Assembly: GCA_900618795.1 (NCBI GenBank)
Contig: UYJD01000010.1
Span: 545,715-578,948, forward strand
Direction: 5' to 3'
Source of the DNA: Cyanodermella asteris
Taxonomy: Eukaryota; Ascomycota; Lecanoromycetes; Ostropales; Stictidaceae
DNA: 33,234 nucleotides
Part shown: piece after piece, positions 10,163 through 20,129 of the stretch
How the letters are laid out: every line of letters begins with the position of its first letter
How positions within the stretch are numbered: the first letter of the stretch is position 1
The notes under the pieces: generated by a model
The model's database searches: none
What the model saw: only the letters and a program-made list of their open reading frames with translations
Told to the model about the DNA's origin: nothing
Position numbers and translations under genes: made by a program

Positions 10163-11197
10163 ATGGCTCGTCGTCCGGCTCGTTGCTACCGCTACTGCAA
10201 GAACAAGGTATGTGCGCATCGATGAAGGTGTCCGCGCTGGAGGAGATTGCCTTGAAGAGGAAGATTTGTGCGGTCACGAAGAACAGTTTGGAAGAGAAGG
10301 AGAGAAAACGCGATCAGCAAAACCTAAGAGCTCGGAAAAGAGGATGTCTTTTGGCCGAGAAATGGAATAGCGGTGCTCAAAATGGCAGAGGGGAGTCTGT
10401 TTTGGCAATTCTGGCTCCAGCGCTTGTCACCAGTTTCATAAGAAGCAAAGAAACGCAGACTGACATTCAAATTAGCCCTACCCCAAGTCGCGCTTCAACA
10501 GAGGTGTCCCCGACCCGAAGATCAGGATCTTCGATTTGTGAGTCTGCAAAAGTTCGGGATATTGAACGGGCACTAATATCAACCAGGGGCCGCAAGCGTG
10601 CTCACGTCGACGACTTCCCACTATGCGTCCACATGGTCTCCAACGAGTACGAGCAGCTGTCCTCTGAGGCTCTCGAGGCTGCCCGTATTTGCGCCAACAA
10701 GTACATGGTCAAGGTTGCCGGAAAGGAAGGTTTCCACATGCGCGTCCGTGCCCACCCCTACCACGTCGTCCGCATCAACAAGATGTTGTCGTGCGCCGGT
10801 GCGGATAGACTGCAGACTGGTATGCGTGGTGCCTGGGGCAAGCCCAACGGCACTGTCGCCCGTGTCAACATTGGCCAGATCTTGCTCTCCATCCGAACCA
10901 AGGACAACCGTGAGTAGATTTCGAATGCTGCTTGAGCTGGAATCACGCTAACAAACATCAGACCGTGCTACCGCTATCGAGGCTCTCCGACGTTCGATGT
11001 ACAAGTTCCCCGGTCGCCAAAAGATCATCGTCTCCAAGAACTGGGGCTTCACCCCTCTCCGCCGCGAGGAGTACGCTACTCTCCGCGCTGACGGCAAGAT
11101 CAAGCCCGATGGTGCCTACTGCCAGTTCCTGACCAAGTCTGGTCCTCTCGGCCAGAACGTCAAGCGCTTCCCGGAGGCCTTTGGCGTCGGCGCATAA
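10163..11197 (+). CDS. RPL10: 60S ribosomal protein uL16 (L10), four exons
   Basis: Large-subunit protein uL16 (yeast Rpl10/Qsr1), which joins the 60S particle late in the cytoplasm, near the peptidyl-transferase centre. Exons: 10163-10207 ([15 protein letters not shown]), 10476-10537 ([20 protein letters not shown]), 10587-10909 and 10962-11197. The product is 221 aa, the same length as the yeast protein. Conserved stretches include [56 protein letters not shown] and [17 protein letters not shown]. Introns of 268, 49 and 52 nt have GT-AG borders; ACTAAT and GCTAAC branch points are visible in introns 2 and 3. The start is fixed by family conservation. One junction codes [14 protein letters not shown], slightly variable ground in the family. 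Confidence 0.97.
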
Positions 11198-12445
11198 GCG
11201 ACAACGTTCTTTTACGACAATGAAAGCTCAAGCAAGTCGGGTTTCGGGAGTTTGGTCTGGGTGTACAGTGATATCAAGCTAGGGACAGCAAAGGCCAGGC
11301 TACTCGAGGTCGGTCTCACGAAGCATTTGCGCGGTAAAGCGATCACATAGCACAGAATGAGACGATGTCAGGATCTCAAATTAACTGTCAAGTTGATGAA
11401 TTTGTGCCGACAAGACTGACGAATGCTGCATGTGACCCGCTTTCGGTATGACTGGACGAGGTCGTTGTACGTGGAGAGCAGTCGTTGTGTTACATTTCTA
11501 TTTCGGCCGCATATGAGATGCAGGCATACAATGCGGCTGCACGGCCTGTAGGAGATGTAAATAGTTCGGCCGAAAAATGATAGGAACTTCACGTCGACCA
11601 GGGCCCTGAGTCTAGTTCAGATGCTTGAGTAGCCAACTGACCCCACAATCCAGCCAGGAACTATTGTCCACTGCTGAAGTCCAAACACTTTCGATGCGCC
11701 AAGGGCGTGTCCGCCGTGGGTGAACTACAAGCCGCCGTTCGGTCAACGAAGTCGGCAAACCAAACAGACCAGTAAAGGCACTCCAATCCTTGATTATCAT
11801 CGGAACTTGCATACCGTCAGCCACGATGGCCTGCAAGAGAGGGGAACAGTGGAAACTTTCCTTCAACAGCTCTTCCCCGCAACCGTCATGTCTCCGCCGA
11901 TTGCCCAGCGAAGATCCCGTACGACGCTCTGACGAAATAGCCATACCACCCTGCAAATACGCGCAGAGCCTACATAAATGACAGCAGATCGTTCCAAATA
12001 GCGTTATGGAAGCACGATATGACCGCTTACCTCTATCTACCGGTTCCTCCGCCCGTGTCGAATATCCCGCTTCAGGATGTACGGCCGTGCTTCGCTAGGT
12101 TCTTATGGCTGGGGGATCGACCAATCTGAATCGGGTCGATTCACATCTTGGTTAGACTTTGTATATAGATCGCATCTGTCCCGTTCTTGTCTTTGGCGGG
12201 TCGTTGTGTGTCTTATCGTTTCTCAATTACTTGTCCCGCATTCTTGACAGCTGTCCACGTCGCTTATTCTCGCTACGAGTGGAAACTTTAGCTAGTGACG
12301 AAAAGAATTGAAGTTGTCGAGCGAAGCAACCACCTCGCGACGTTCAAGCTAGTTTATCTTCATCTCGAAGTTGCAAAGATCTCAATTGACTGGCACTGAT
12401 TTCCGGACCCTCACCTACCACCATTCAGGCTTGGTCATCTTCAAG
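11198..12445. other. intergenic, uL16 3' flank and CYP53 promoter
   Basis: In these 1.25 kb I see only short, unrelated open frames. A TATATA element at 12162-12167 and the pyrimidine-rich sequence that follows are the probable promoter of the P450 gene. No repeat or RNA gene was recognised. Confidence 0.5.
12162..12167 (+). promoter_or_regulatory. TATA-like element of the CYP53 gene
   Basis: TATATA lies about 280 bp before the ATG at 12446. Motif match only; the leader would be long. Confidence 0.3.
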
Positions 12446-13984
12446 ATGGCGCTCATTGATCATCTCCTCACACCTTACACGCTCATCCTAATTCCAGTCC
12501 TATACTACCTCCTCCCCTTTATCAGAGCAAAGACCCTTGCCACAATCCCCGGCCCCCCAGTCGCCCGGTTCAGCAACCTATGGCTCATGTACCAAAGCCG
12601 GCAAGGCCGACGCTTCCAAGCCGTCCACGAAGCCCACGCAAAATACGGTCCAGTCGTCCGCATCCAACCCAATCACATCAGCATCGCCGACGACGCCGCA
12701 ATCCAAACAATCTACGGCCACGGAAATGGATTCACAAAGGCCGAATACTACGATGCCTTCGTCTCGATCCAGCGCGGCCTGTTCAGCACTCGGGATCGTG
12801 TCGAACATACCCGCAAACGCAAGATTGTGAGCCATACGTTCAGTGCCAAGTCGATTGGCCAGTTTGAGCAGTTTATCCACGCGAACTTGGACACGTTTCT
12901 GAGGCAGTGGACGAAGCTGGCGGAGACGCAGCGGAACCCGAGGACGGGGTACGCGAGTATCGATGCGTTGCATTGGTTCAATTATCTGGCTTTCGATATT
13001 ATCGGCGACCTGGCGTTTGGAGCTCCGTTCGGGATGCTCGAGCAAGGTAAAGACGTTGCAGAAGCGCGCGCAACCCCGAATTCGCCACCTACTTATGTCC
13101 CTGCCGTCGAGGTCCTGAATCGGAGAGGCGAAGTCAGCAACACAATCGGCTCGCTCCCCGAAATCAAGCCGTATGCAAAATACCTCCCGGACCCCTTCTT
13201 CTACAAGGGCATCGCAGCCGTCGAGAACCTCGCGGGTATAGCCCGCGCCCGCGTCCGCGCCCGCCTGGATAACCCCAGCGATCGCACAGATCTGCTCGCC
13301 CGCCTCATGCAAGGTAAAGACGCCAAAGGCGAGCCCATGGGCCGCGACGAACTCACCGCCGAAGCCCTGACCCAACTGATCGCGGGGTCCGACACGACCT
13401 CAAACTCCTCCTGCGCCCTGCTCTACTGGGTCCTGCGCACCCCCGGCGTCGTCGAAAAGCTCCAGAAAGAACTCGACGCGGCGATGCCGCCCGGCGTGCC
13501 CTCTTACGATCAGATGAAAGACCTCACCTACGTCGGCATGGTGATCAACGAAACGCTCCGCATCCACAGTACGTCCTCCCTCGGCCTGCCGCGCTCCGTC
13601 CCCGGAATTTCTCCCGAAAACCCCAATCCCGCCGGTGTGGAGCTTCACGGATATAGTTTCCCGCCCGGCGTCGCGCTCAGTGTCCCGGCGTATACGATCC
13701 ATCACAGCAAGGAGATTTGGGGCCGGGATGCGGACGAGTTTGTACCGGAACGGTGGGAGGAGGGAAAGTTCACGGAAAGGCAGAAGAATGCTTTCATTCC
13801 GTTCAGTTATGGACCCAGAGCTTGTGTGGGACGGAATGTGGCAGAGATGGAGCTCAGGTGTATTGTGGGGACGGTGTTTAGGAATTTTGAGTTTGTGGAT
13901 GAGCATGAGGGGGAGATGCAGACTAGGGAGGGGTTTTTGAGGAAGCCGTTGGGGTATAATGTGGGAATCAGGCGAAGATCTTGA
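12446..13984 (+). CDS. bphA: cytochrome P450, CYP53 family, benzoate 4-monooxygenase
   Basis: This 512-aa, single-exon P450 closely resembles fungal CYP53A enzymes (Aspergillus niger BphA) as I remember them. The family para-hydroxylates benzoate to 4-hydroxybenzoate, the entry to the beta-ketoadipate route, using cytochrome P450 reductase; it also detoxifies benzoic-type plant and food antimicrobials. Visible: an N-terminal membrane anchor (residues 5-25), the IPGPP hinge at 34-38, YGHGNGF, HTRKRKIVSHTFS, WFNYLAFDIIGDLAFGAPFG, the I-helix AGSDTTS at 313-319, ExxR as ETLR at 369-372, PERW at 434-437, and the heme loop FSYGPRACVGRN with Cys460. The ATG at 12446 follows CAAG and gives the usual anchor; a 25-codon upstream in-frame extension has no ATG at its beginning and is not expected. 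Substrate is inferred from the family. Confidence 0.93.
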   Translation: MALIDHLLTPYTLILIPVLYYLLPFIRAKTLATIPGPPVARFSNLWLMYQSRQGRRFQAVHEAHAKYGPVVRIQPNHISIADDAAIQTIYGHGNGFTKAEYYDAFVSIQRGLFSTRDRVEHTRKRKIVSHTFSAKSIGQFEQFIHANLDTFLRQWTKLAETQRNPRTGYASIDALHWFNYLAFDIIGDLAFGAPFGMLEQGKDVAEARATPNSPPTYVPAVEVLNRRGEVSNTIGSLPEIKPYAKYLPDPFFYKGIAAVENLAGIARARVRARLDNPSDRTDLLARLMQGKDAKGEPMGRDELTAEALTQLIAGSDTTSNSSCALLYWVLRTPGVVEKLQKELDAAMPPGVPSYDQMKDLTYVGMVINETLRIHSTSSLGLPRSVPGISPENPNPAGVELHGYSFPPGVALSVPAYTIHHSKEIWGRDADEFVPERWEEGKFTERQKNAFIPFSYGPRACVGRNVAEMELRCIVGTVFRNFEFVDEHEGEMQTREGFLRKPLGYNVGIRRRS

Positions 13985-14040
13985 GAATTGGTGGTGATTG
14001 GATGGTACTTGGCATGTTGGGATCATGTATCAGCTATCGT

Positions 14041-14670
14041 CAAGGAACGCCCCAGACGTGCTGAATTCATCTGTTCTAGGCGAGCGTTACGGTTTTCGGC
14101 CGGGGTGCAGACCAGATTGCTGGGACTTGATTTTTTGTGTTGGCAGAAGGGTACCTAGTGATACGCTTGAGACTGTGCCATTGACAATCTGCACAATAAT
14201 GCTTGGCCAGACGCCGCAGACTTACCGAACGTATCTTTGCGGTGTGAGAAATGGAAATTGTGAACCCCTCCAGTGCCGAGTTGAAGCCACTGTTTGTCCT
14301 TTGCTGGTCGAGGCAGAAGAGGACTGTGCCGTGAATAGCCCGCACGAGCAATCTTGGTCAGCCACCGCAGACGTACCGAGTATGCCTTTGCAGTACGAAT
14401 ATTTGATGTCGTAGGCGCCCTAATGCCAGGATGAAGCATATCTTCTTCTTTATTGGTGGAGGCAGACGAGAAACTGTGCCGTGAATAGCCAGCACGAGCG
14501 TTCTTCTCCGAACACCGCAGGCGTACTGCGTATACCTAAACTGTGTGAAGGTTTGTGTGGTTCTGACTTCTAGCGCAGTTCGCAAAGGCGTTCAGCAAAG
14601 CACATCTCGATCGTCTACTTGTATCAGATCTTGGCCGGGCGCCGCAGAGAGCTGAGCGATAGGTTGTTAT
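14041..14670. repeat. diverged tandem repeat array, unit about 150 bp, 4-5 copies
   Basis: A core like ACCGCAGACGTACCG recurs at 14049, 14213, 14364, 14514 and 14641 in degraded form, spaced 164, 151, 150 and 127 bp. Between cores, the motif ACTGTGCC recurs at 14172, 14323 and 14473, followed in the two later copies by GTGAATAGCC, and GGCAGA(A/C)G precedes it each time. The three central copies are the clearest; the outer two keep only the core. Copies differ by many substitutions and small indels, so the array is old. It starts about 60 bp after the CYP53 stop. No coding capacity is apparent. Confidence 0.65.
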
Positions 14671-16589
14671 AGCATCTGTAGATGAGTCTCAAGTGGTTTG
14701 TAGCCAGCATTCTGGCACTGATATTCTGATTTGATCTTTTGCTGACAGTCCGACGAGATACGGCTGCCTGCTGCACTGCGTTGGAGCAATAATGCAAATA
14801 AGACGGACTCACAGGTGGAGAGCAGCGATTGCATGAACCAAGCTGTACCCGTCATACCAGTCCAGATGGCCGTATTCCTGGACACGAAAGGTATAGTGGT
14901 ACTGTAGCGGCGTAGTGATTACATGGGAACATGACTACAACAAACTTCTTATATCTTTAGGCGGCCGAATGTCCTGCGCGGCGTAGACAATTCCAACGAT
15001 GCTACAAAGCAGAGAAAAACTCTTGCGAAGGATCGTCAGATTGTCTTACAAGTAACATGCGCTGTTGGTCATCAAGTCGGGCGGCGTCTGTGCCTCTTAC
15101 CTAACATCCAACATCGGAATCCTTCACTTCCCATTCGCTGATTCCTGGCTGCTTCCAACGTCGCCAGGAATCAAGCCGCAACGTTTCCACGCGAACCAAA
15201 GTCCTGCAAGCCTTCTGCAGGAACAGAGTGCTTCTAGTGCCTGTGATCTTCCCCGTTCGCCAAGCTAGATTCATCCACCTGCACGTGGCGAGGGAGTCGA
15301 TCCCAAACAACGTATCGCAAACACTCCACGATGTCGGGATTCGATCGACCAAGGGTCTCAAGCTCCGTCCACGAGCAACCAGATAGTGACGAGACACGTG
15401 AACATCTGCATCGCCGGCGTCACCGCTCTGCGGTCGTTCAACGGTCATGCCGATAGGCGACGAACGCAACGTGCCGAACGCCCTGTCGACGCCGCTTGCG
15501 AGATTTGCGCGCAACCTTTTGCTGACACTGCGTCTGATATCCCCAATTGGGAGCTTTCGAACGAATTGGTGGCGTTTGAACTTCGCTCAGGTCTTCTGCT
15601 TACAACAAGTCAGGACTCCACGAGCTACTACGCATTGAGCTACAATCTCTCCTCAGCCCGCTCTCGGAGTCAGCCACACCGTGTTATGTTCTGCTACGAT
15701 CGAGCAAAGCTGTCGCTTCGAACCGCTGGGGAACTGTTCGGGAGAACTTCCATCCGCGTTGTTGCAGCGCCGCAAGCTCATTGATGTAAGTTGTGGTACC
15801 TGGACTAGCGTGCGTTACAACATCACGCCAAACCTATTTCGAACCTCCATCCTTTTAGTCGGAATGTGGCCGTGGGATTCGGAGACCTGACTACCACCGA
15901 TGTTTTTGCTACCAAGGTTGTATACAACGTGTTTCTCGTGGTAATTCCCCTCTGACAAATCGATCCTCGACATGCCGGCAAACCGATCTGCGCGTACGAT
16001 TTACTTCTTTTACTCCATCCTTTGCAACAGCACTTACTCAAGGACTCGATTCTTGTTCTGTGATTTGGGTTCTTTCCTATGTTTCAGGCAATTGTTGGAG
16101 GATGCGAAATTTTCTTCTCCTTTACCGCCTTTGCAGGATTTTCCGTGGGGACATTCAGCCGGTCTGACTCTTTCTCGCCCCGTGCCATGCTTGCATGGTC
16201 AATCCACATTGACGTCCCCTTTTTGTGATAGCTTACTCGAGCTCGGGCCTCTCACCAGAGAACTTTAGCGAATTGGGATTCCGCCACAGGGTTCGTTGTC
16301 GGATGAGCCCGTGGCTTGGTCATCATTGGGAAGGCTTGCCCAGCACCGACAGTCTGATATCCGGGAATATGGCAGCATCGGGTCTTCAGCTGGAAAAGAA
16401 GGATCAAGGATGTATTTCAGGCCTCGAGGTAAATGTATAAAGAGGTCTTGACAATCCCTCCAGTATGCCTTTCTCCTCACCCCTCAAGCAAAGCAGCTTC
16501 TCCATTCAGCTTCTTCAGCCTTTCGGTCCTTGAACTTTCGAGTCTTTCAATTCTCCATTTTCTTCAAACACTCGAACTACTTCTTCAAA
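14671..16589. other. 1.9 kb without a convincing gene; promoter of the thaumatin-like gene at its end
   Basis: Overlapping open frames exist on both strands (a minus one of 137 codons at 15101-15514 and a plus one of 132 codons at 15386-15784), but neither has a recognisable domain and they contradict each other. The final 150 bp hold the TATA box at 16436 and a CT-rich leader. No mobile element ends were found. Confidence 0.45.
16436..16442 (+). promoter_or_regulatory. TATA box of the thaumatin-like gene
   Basis: TATAAAG stands 154 bp before the ATG at 16590. It is followed by a pyrimidine-rich, TTCTTCA-rich leader of the kind seen before strongly expressed fungal genes. Confidence 0.55.
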
Positions 16590-17363
16590 ATGTTCACCAA
16601 GGCTGTCGCTCTCTTGGCTGCTGCCTCCTCTGCTTCGGCTCTTCGTCTTGCCATCAACAATTGGTAAGTCTCGACCTCATCGACGACACCCCCTTTCTTC
16701 GCTAACATGCTCTCCAGGTGCAACGATGACCTCCACATCGTCCAGGCCAACCCCGGCTACTGCAGCAACAGCGATATGGACATGAACCTCGGCTGCGGCG
16801 GCACCACCGTCGTCAGGGGCTCCGGCGGACGCGGTAACCTGCAATACTTCAACATCATCGTCAACAACGAAGGCACCTCCGTCAAGATGAGCCGCGGCGA
16901 CAACGGCTACCAGGGTATCATGCAATACGAATACACCATGAACACCAGCCCCCAATACCATGGCCTCTACTGGGACCTCTCCATGCTCGACGGCGACGGA
17001 CCATCCCGCACCGGCTCGCCCTGGTACAACGACAACGTCAAGGTCTCGCCCACCGGCGACGGCTCGGGCTCCGGCACTTGCCTGCAGTTCCGCTGCTACC
17101 CGGGCCAGGTCTGCAAGGATGCTTACCAGCACCCTGCCGACACGGCGACTCGCTTCTGCCCGACTGACACCGGTGACATGTTCATCGACCTTTGCGAGCC
17201 GCAACCTCAGTTCGGCAACCGTAAGAGGGAGATGTTCGAGAAGGCTGTCCGTCGTGGTGAGATCTCCGCGCTTGTGCCAAGGCATGAGATCTTGCCGGAG
17301 GGCGTTGGGCTGAAGGGTCTGCATGGTCTTGTTTACAATGCCACTCACGGTATTAGCGGTTAA
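16590..17363 (+). CDS. secreted thaumatin-like (BYS1-type) protein, 239 aa
   Basis: Two exons, 16590-16663 and 16718-17363, joined by a 54-nt intron with a GCTAAC branch point; the junction codes NNWCNDDLH. Residues 1-17 (MFTKAVALLAAASSASA) are a clear secretion signal. The mature part has eight cysteines and features of the small fungal thaumatin-like/BYS1 group: NNWC near the start, GRGNLQYFNIIV, a strand QYEYTMN, LYWDLSMLDGDGP and NVKVSPTGDG followed by CLQFRCYPGQVC. A KR dibasic pair in the last third could be a Kex2 site. Known relatives are extracellular or wall-associated, some yeast-phase antigens or in-planta proteins; the biochemical role is not known. TATA box and CT-rich leader suggest high regulated expression. 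Family assignment is by pattern. Confidence 0.78.
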
Positions 17364-18485
17364 GTGCTTCGTCCGGTTTGTGAGCGCCTGGAAAAAGCGC
17401 TCAAGGGAGGGCATTATATGGCTGAGTCGTCGACTTGGGTGAAAGACATTCGATTCTTGCACATATTTCGACCATGATAGAGCTCTCGGGGAGTGATGAC
17501 TTTGAGGAGTGAGACATTCTTGTATATACTCACAGAACGACTTGGAAATGAAGACATGTTGCCTACGATCCGCGACTTTGCTTCTGCTTCCCTCCTCCCG
17601 TTGTGAATGCTTTGAGTGACGTTGATGCCGCAGTCGAACTGAAGACCAAGTCACCGATTCACGACCATGGTTGTCAAAGAAGTCTCCGTACCAGGTCTGA
17701 AGCAAGCCTCTGGGATATGCCTAGGTCTTTCAGAAATCAAAGTCGGACCCTCAACGCGCTCAAGGCGGGTAAGCACAAGCCGTGACTCAAGTACATAGAA
17801 GCAGACCTCTAGGCGTCCTTCAATGACGACCTGATCAACAACTCAGAGTAATACTTCGCAGAGCATGTTATCTGTGAGTTCTACAGGTACCTACAAGATT
17901 CTCTATCGAGGTAGATACGAAACTCATCATGTGAGCAGCAGTGGTAGGACCATGCACAAGGAGTTCTGTTTGCCCGCCTTGCGCTCCGCATTGAGATAAA
18001 GTGTGCTAGTTGGACTCCTCGCTTTCGCTGCTAAATCCACTCAACATCTTCTTGGCAGACTTGATCGGCTTCGAGAGACCGCAACGACGGTTCGCTGAGA
18101 GCTGCGGTATTGTTTTTGCGATTCATTTCGTCATTTGGAACTCGGGTATCGCAGAGTCTGCACCTAGGTCTCTGCCGATCCGATCCAAGATTGGAAGCGG
18201 ATCCTCACCGGCCTTAGTAGACCACATGTGCAGACAAGAAACGGCTTGGTACGATCATCGGGTTCTGGGTTTGCAGAGAATGTATTTAATACGTGATAGA
18301 TGTATGGGACTTCAAGCATTGCCAAATCCTCATGCAAGGGTCATGATATCTTTCGGGGCGCAAAACTCGAATTGCAGCCCCTGCGTGCCGTCAATAGCCA
18401 TAAGACGGGGCTTGCGAGCTCGGCGAATCATGAAAATGCTGCTTATGTTGTTGCTGTCGTGGCCTCGTCGTCGTGAAACAGTTGC
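17364..18485. other. 1.1 kb convergent intergenic region
   Basis: No gene is certain. On the minus strand the frame ending at the TAG near 18007 reads SKPIKSAKKMLSGFSSESE before its stop, in about 40 open codons with a CGCAG/CCGCAG acceptor upstream. It resembles a C-terminal exon, but no partner exon was found. The rest should be 3' flank of the thaumatin-like and TSR2 genes. Confidence 0.35.
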
Positions 18486-19121
18486 TCACCGTCTCCTCAC
18501 CGTCGTGAACCCATCCTCGTCCACCTCCGGCGGCGGCCGTTCCCTTCTCTGCCGCGGTTCCGACTGGTCAACATCCATAGCATCCCCCTCGTCCTCATCC
18601 TCATCCTCATTCGACTCCTCATCGGCACTGTCCCCCTCCTCAACCTCTTCCCTCCCCACAATCTTCCCCAGCATCGAGTCCTTGCCCTTTCGTTCCCAAT
18701 ACCTCACCTCCAACGCCTCCACGCCCGAGAAATCCCCGTTGTCGCACTGTGTCGCCAGCTTGCAAATCAGCTCTGATAGTTGGGTGCAAGTGTCGTCTTC
18801 TATGACGACCTCAAACTCGTCGAACATGATGTTGCCGATGAATTCTTCGAGGTAGTCTGGCTCCATGGGGGAGGGTGATTTGGGGTCTGTGAAGAGGTCG
18901 CTGATGGCGCCGGCGAACCAGTCGCGCTTTTCGGAGGAGTTGGATCCGCCCCAGGAGTTTTGGACGGCGATGGTCAGGTCTTGCCAGGTGTGTAGGGCGT
19001 AGGCGATGCCTGCGTCGAATTTCTCGGATTTGAGCTCGGGAGTGGTTTGCGGGATGGTTGTGATTGGTACGCCGCCTTGGGCGCCGGGTGCGACTTGTAC
19101 TGTGTTGCCGTTGTTCGACAT
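18486..19121 (-). CDS. TSR2: pre-rRNA-processing protein TSR2, 211 aa
   Basis: TSR2 in yeast is the escort and storage chaperone for ribosomal protein eS26; it delivers it to the 90S/40S precursor and takes part in late 20S pre-rRNA maturation. The TSR2 domain spans about residues 33-145: FDAGIAYALHTWQDLTIAVQ, then the signature WGG at 57-59, and YLEEFIGNIMFDEFEVVIED. A run of Asp/Glu at about 160-180, encoded by a CTC-ATC-rich microsatellite-like tract, is typical, as is the C-terminal VDEDGFTTV. Single exon, ATG at 19121-19119. The acidic tail probably contacts the basic client. Divergent from the alpha/beta hydrolase gene, with 1.0 kb between starts. Confidence 0.93.
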   Translation of the reverse strand: MSNNGNTVQVAPGAQGGVPITTIPQTTPELKSEKFDAGIAYALHTWQDLTIAVQNSWGGSNSSEKRDWFAGAISDLFTDPKSPSPMEPDYLEEFIGNIMFDEFEVVIEDDTCTQLSELICKLATQCDNGDFSGVEALEVRYWERKGKDSMLGKIVGREEVEEGDSADEESNEDEDEDEGDAMDVDQSEPRQRRERPPPEVDEDGFTTVRRR

Positions 19122-20129
19122 ATTGAGTCCGGAATGTTCTATCTGGCAGTGTGGTTCGTGAGGACCGGCGTCGCTTGCTCACAATACTTTGGTACCTCTG
19201 TATTGGGGAAAAAAAAAGTGGCGACGAGGAAAATTCCCGAAATCTGATCTAAGATGACTAGGTGTACGATGGTTGAGTTGAGTGTTCGGATGTCCGTGCT
19301 GTTGTTGTCTCAGGAAAAGACCTCAGGCCTTTTGAATGTTATATATGCAACAGAGGTATGCTCCTTCTCAAGACGCCGACTCGAGTGCACTTTCCAACCC
19401 TCGAAAAATGGTCACGTGAAAACGTGGTTGAACGGAACACAGCTCCGATTCATTGACGATCTGTAGACTCAAGTCACCTTGGCTAACGGCCTCAACCTTT
19501 CTGGCAGATGACTTGTTGAACATGCCGTGGGAAGTAAGCGTTTCAGCTGCCTCTGCGGTACATTGGTAAATTGACGTGGTCAGGACTACATATTTTGAAA
19601 AGAGAAACACAAGCTCAGATTATTTTCACAGACGGACACACGAAAATCACTGTGGAGACATCTGACGGTGTACGCTTCAGAAGCTCCAGCGACCGAAAAG
19701 TCGATACACAAGGCTTCGTGCATAGCTGGTTGCGCATACTAGGGCATCAGAGAGCTCAGTGCTTCAATCGGTACTTTCGTAGGTATTGCTCGTGCCGGAG
19801 ATTCGTCAGATGACGTCACGTAGAAGTGCTCCGGGGGGAAGGATCTGCTGTAGCCCCCCGGACAGATGCGCTAATCGAGCTCGAAGCGACATGGGACGAG
19901 CCCGGCGTCTCGGCTCGCACCGACTCTCCTCCTCGAAGCATCTCACCACATCCCAGCAACAAAGAACTGCTCCTCCACAAGTGTAACCAGCTGGGCGACG
20001 CCTTGGAGGGCTTCACATTACGTTCCTTCAATACGCATCTTTCCTCTTCGATTCGCTGTATATACCTTCTATCAGTACACATAGCTATTCCCATCACCTG
20101 TCTAGCTCCTAATATAATAGCACCTCGGA
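19122..20129. other. divergent intergenic region, TSR2 / alpha/beta hydrolase
   Basis: This 1.0 kb includes a perfect CRE palindrome at 19811-19818. An open frame upstream of the hydrolase start (from 19826) runs in frame into the second exon only by reading through an intron, and is not taken as coding. No other gene is seen. Confidence 0.5.
19811..19818. promoter_or_regulatory. CRE-type bZIP site (TGACGTCA)
   Basis: Perfect eight-base palindrome recognised by ATF/CREB-type bZIP factors (such as fungal AtfA-like stress regulators). It lies 312 bp before the hydrolase ATG at 20130 and 690 bp before the TSR2 ATG. One such site could occur by chance. Confidence 0.4.

Noticed and set aside
10208-10475. 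Possible C/D snoRNA in uL16 intron 1 (GATGAA near the 5' end, CTGA near the 3' end)
   Set aside because: The box C match is imperfect, the boxes are about 240 nt apart and no terminal stem pairs.
10039-10917. 292-codon frame covering introns 1 and 2 of uL16
   Set aside because: It reads the introns and uses the wrong frame for the first two exons; family conservation fixes the four-exon model.
12578-13375. 265-codon minus-strand frame opposite the CYP53 gene
   Set aside because: Shadow of the P450 coding sequence, which has all diagnostic motifs on the plus strand.
15101-15784. Overlapping open frames of 137 (minus) and 132 (plus) codons
   Set aside because: No domain, signal or splice support, and they exclude each other.
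16677-17705. 342-codon minus-strand open frame opposite the thaumatin-like gene
   Set aside because: It is a mirror of the GC-rich coding strand, with repetitive Val/Ala/Gly runs. The plus strand has signal peptide, cysteines, intron and promoter.
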